This document shows, one piece after another, positions 63,143-64,000 of a DNA stretch of 64,000 nucleotides. Under the pieces are notes generated by a model. It saw only the letters and a program-made list of their open reading frames with translations. It did not search any database and was not told the DNA's origin. How positions within the stretch are numbered: position 1 is the stretch's first letter; each line of letters opens with the position of its first letter. This DNA comes from Ramlibacter cellulosilyticus. Lineage in GTDB: Bacteria; Pseudomonadota; Gammaproteobacteria; Burkholderiales; Burkholderiaceae_C. Location: contig NZ_JACORT010000006.1 of the NCBI RefSeq assembly GCF_014297465.1, forward strand, positions 186,001 to 250,000. Direction: 5' to 3'. Both the position numbers and the translations under genes were made by a program.

Positions 63143-63634
63143 CTATTCTGCCAGCGCGCACTGCACCGGTTTCGCCCCGAGCAGCTGCACGCAGGCCTGC
63201 GGGTCGATGCCCACCAGGTAGCCGCGCCGGCCGCCATTGAGCACGATGCGGGGCAGCGCGAGGATGCTCTCCTCGATGTACACCGGCATCTGCTTGCGGG
63301 TGCCGAAGGGCGAGGTGCCGCCCACGAGGTAGCCGCTGTGGCGGTTGGCCACCTCCGGCTTGCAGGGCTCGACCGACTTCGCGCCGATCTGGCGCGCGAG
63401 GTTCTTGGTGGACACCTTGCGGTTGCCGTGCATCAGCACGATGAGCGGCCGCGCCTTCTCGTCCTCCATCACCAGCGTCTTCACCACCGTGAACGGGTCG
63501 AAGCCCAGCACCTCGCTGCTGTGCAGGGCCCCGCCGTGCTCCACGTACTCGTAAGGATGCTCGGTGAACGCGACGCCGTTCGCCTTGAGGAAGGCGGTGG
63601 CGGGCGTTTCGCTGACGTGGTCCTTCTTCGCCAT
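63143..63634 (-). CDS. ybaK: Cys-tRNA(Pro)/aminoacyl-tRNA deacylase
   Basis: A 163-residue YbaK/EbsC-type editing protein that hydrolyses mischarged Cys-tRNA(Pro). Family features are FTEHPYEYVEHGG, VKTLVMEDEKARPLIVLMHGNRKVSTKNLARQIGAK with the conserved Lys residues, and GYLVGGTSPFGTRKQMPVYIEESIL. The length fits YbaK (159 in E. coli). It sits 25 bases upstream of plsY and 4 bases downstream of an aldo/keto reductase gene on the same strand, so the three may share a transcript. Confidence 0.94.
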   Translation of the reverse strand: MAKKDHVSETPATAFLKANGVAFTEHPYEYVEHGGALHSSEVLGFDPFTVVKTLVMEDEKARPLIVLMHGNRKVSTKNLARQIGAKSVEPCKPEVANRHSGYLVGGTSPFGTRKQMPVYIEESILALPRIVLNGGRRGYLVGIDPQACVQLLGAKPVQCALAE

Positions 63635-63638
63635 GGCG

Positions 63639-64000
63639 TCAGGCCGCGGGGTCCCGGATCTCCCAGCGGACCTTGTCGATCTCCGCCAGCAGTTCGGGCG
63701 ACAGCTGCGTGCCCCACGCGTCGACGTTTTCCTCCAGTTGCGCGAGCGAAGTCACGCCGATGATCGTGCTCGCCACGCGCCAGTTGCCGTAGCACCAGGC
63801 GAGCGCGAGCTTCGTGGGCGTGAGGCCGTGCTTGCGCGCCAGCGCGCTGTAGCGGCGCGCCGCTTCCAGCGCGTCGGGGCGCGCCCAGCGCTGGTTGCGC
63901 ATGCGTTCGAATTTCGACAGGCGCCCTTCGCGCACGGCCGGCGCATCGAGGCCGCCGTCGTCGTACTTGCCGGTGAGTGCGCCGAACGCGAGCGGCGAAT
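63639..64000 (-). CDS. Aldo/keto reductase, C-terminal part (runs off the window edge)
   Basis: The visible 120 residues are the C-terminal third of a Tas-type NAD(P)H-dependent aldo/keto reductase. They include SPLAFGALTGKYDDGG, KFERMRNQRW, LALAWCYGNWRVASTIIGVTSLAQLEENVDAW and the end IDKVRWEIRDPAA. The catalytic Tyr/Lys/His lie outside the window. The substrate is unknown. It reads into ybaK with four bases between. Confidence 0.92.
   Translation of the reverse strand, partial: SPLAFGALTGKYDDGGLDAPAVREGRLSKFERMRNQRWARPDALEAARRYSALARKHGLTPTKLALAWCYGNWRVASTIIGVTSLAQLEENVDAWGTQLSPELLAEIDKVRWEIRDPAA

Overview
The window is about two-thirds G+C. Its gene content and order fit a betaproteobacterium of the Burkholderiales, most likely Comamonadaceae (Ramlibacter or Variovorax-like). 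The grounds are the folC-dedD-cvpA-purF-metZ order, six Bug-type solute-binding proteins, hairpin-rich intergenic repeats of a kind familiar from Comamonadaceae, and many 4-base stop/start overlaps. The organism is an inference from content; no 16S rRNA gene is present. I see no insertion sequence, prophage, integrase or CRISPR array.

Layout. 1-8 kb: the 5' end of msrA, then a TetR-controlled RND efflux operon (regulator, periplasmic adaptor, inner-membrane pump), a Pcm-type methyltransferase, a rhodanese and a TolC-type outer-membrane channel. 8-11.7 kb, minus strand: an LPS-core operon (phosphomannomutase/phosphoglucomutase, waaC, waaA). 11.7-14.7 kb: DNA-alkylation repair (Ada/AlkA hybrid, ogt) and a DMT exporter. 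14.7-17.3 kb: poorly characterised genes, including a possible PD-(D/E)XK protein and four tiny proline-rich ORFs.

17.4-37 kb is a catabolic island of two facing gene sets. Set 1 runs left from an IclR regulator (IlvD-like dehydratase, FAD oxidoreductase, two-subunit aconitase X, Bug protein) and right from the same intergenic region (three Bug proteins, a TauD-type dioxygenase, an Asp/Glu-racemase-like protein, an Ldh-family reductase, another Bug protein). Set 2 runs left from a second IclR gene (HpcH/HpaI aldolase, Bug protein, LeuC/LeuD-like hydro-lyase, D-cysteine-desulfhydrase-like PLP enzyme, racemase). Together they hold three unrelated dehydratase systems and six Bug proteins but no TctA/TctB membrane subunits, which suggests uptake and breakdown of hydroxy- or amino-carboxylic acids. 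The substrate cannot be read from the sequence.

37-44.6 kb: an alpha/beta-hydrolase locus with two cytoplasmic hydrolases and an unknown partner on the minus strand. Divergent from them are two exported MetX-like hydrolases, one fused to a second complete hydrolase; both end in the same short C-terminal sequence. A DedA-rhodanese fusion follows. 44.6-45.4 kb: a tandemly duplicated tRNA triplet (Ala-GGC, Glu-TTC, Asp-GTC) just downstream of gltX. 45.4-52.2 kb: gltX, metZ, purF, cvpA, dedD, folC on the minus strand. 52.2-64 kb: mostly housekeeping genes (ArsC-like, glycine-zipper surface protein, ppnP, argG, GAF/HD-GYP protein, SPW protein, murB, yajQ, retropepsin-like protease, MFS exporter, plsY, ybaK, partial aldo/keto reductase).

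No stretch longer than 300 bases lacks an annotated feature. Hairpin-forming repeats recur at convergent gene ends and probably act as two-way terminators. Several transcript-leading genes (alkA, the arsC-like gene, iclR1, possibly murB) have a -10-like hexamer 6-7 bases before the start codon and no Shine-Dalgarno sequence, so they may be leaderless.
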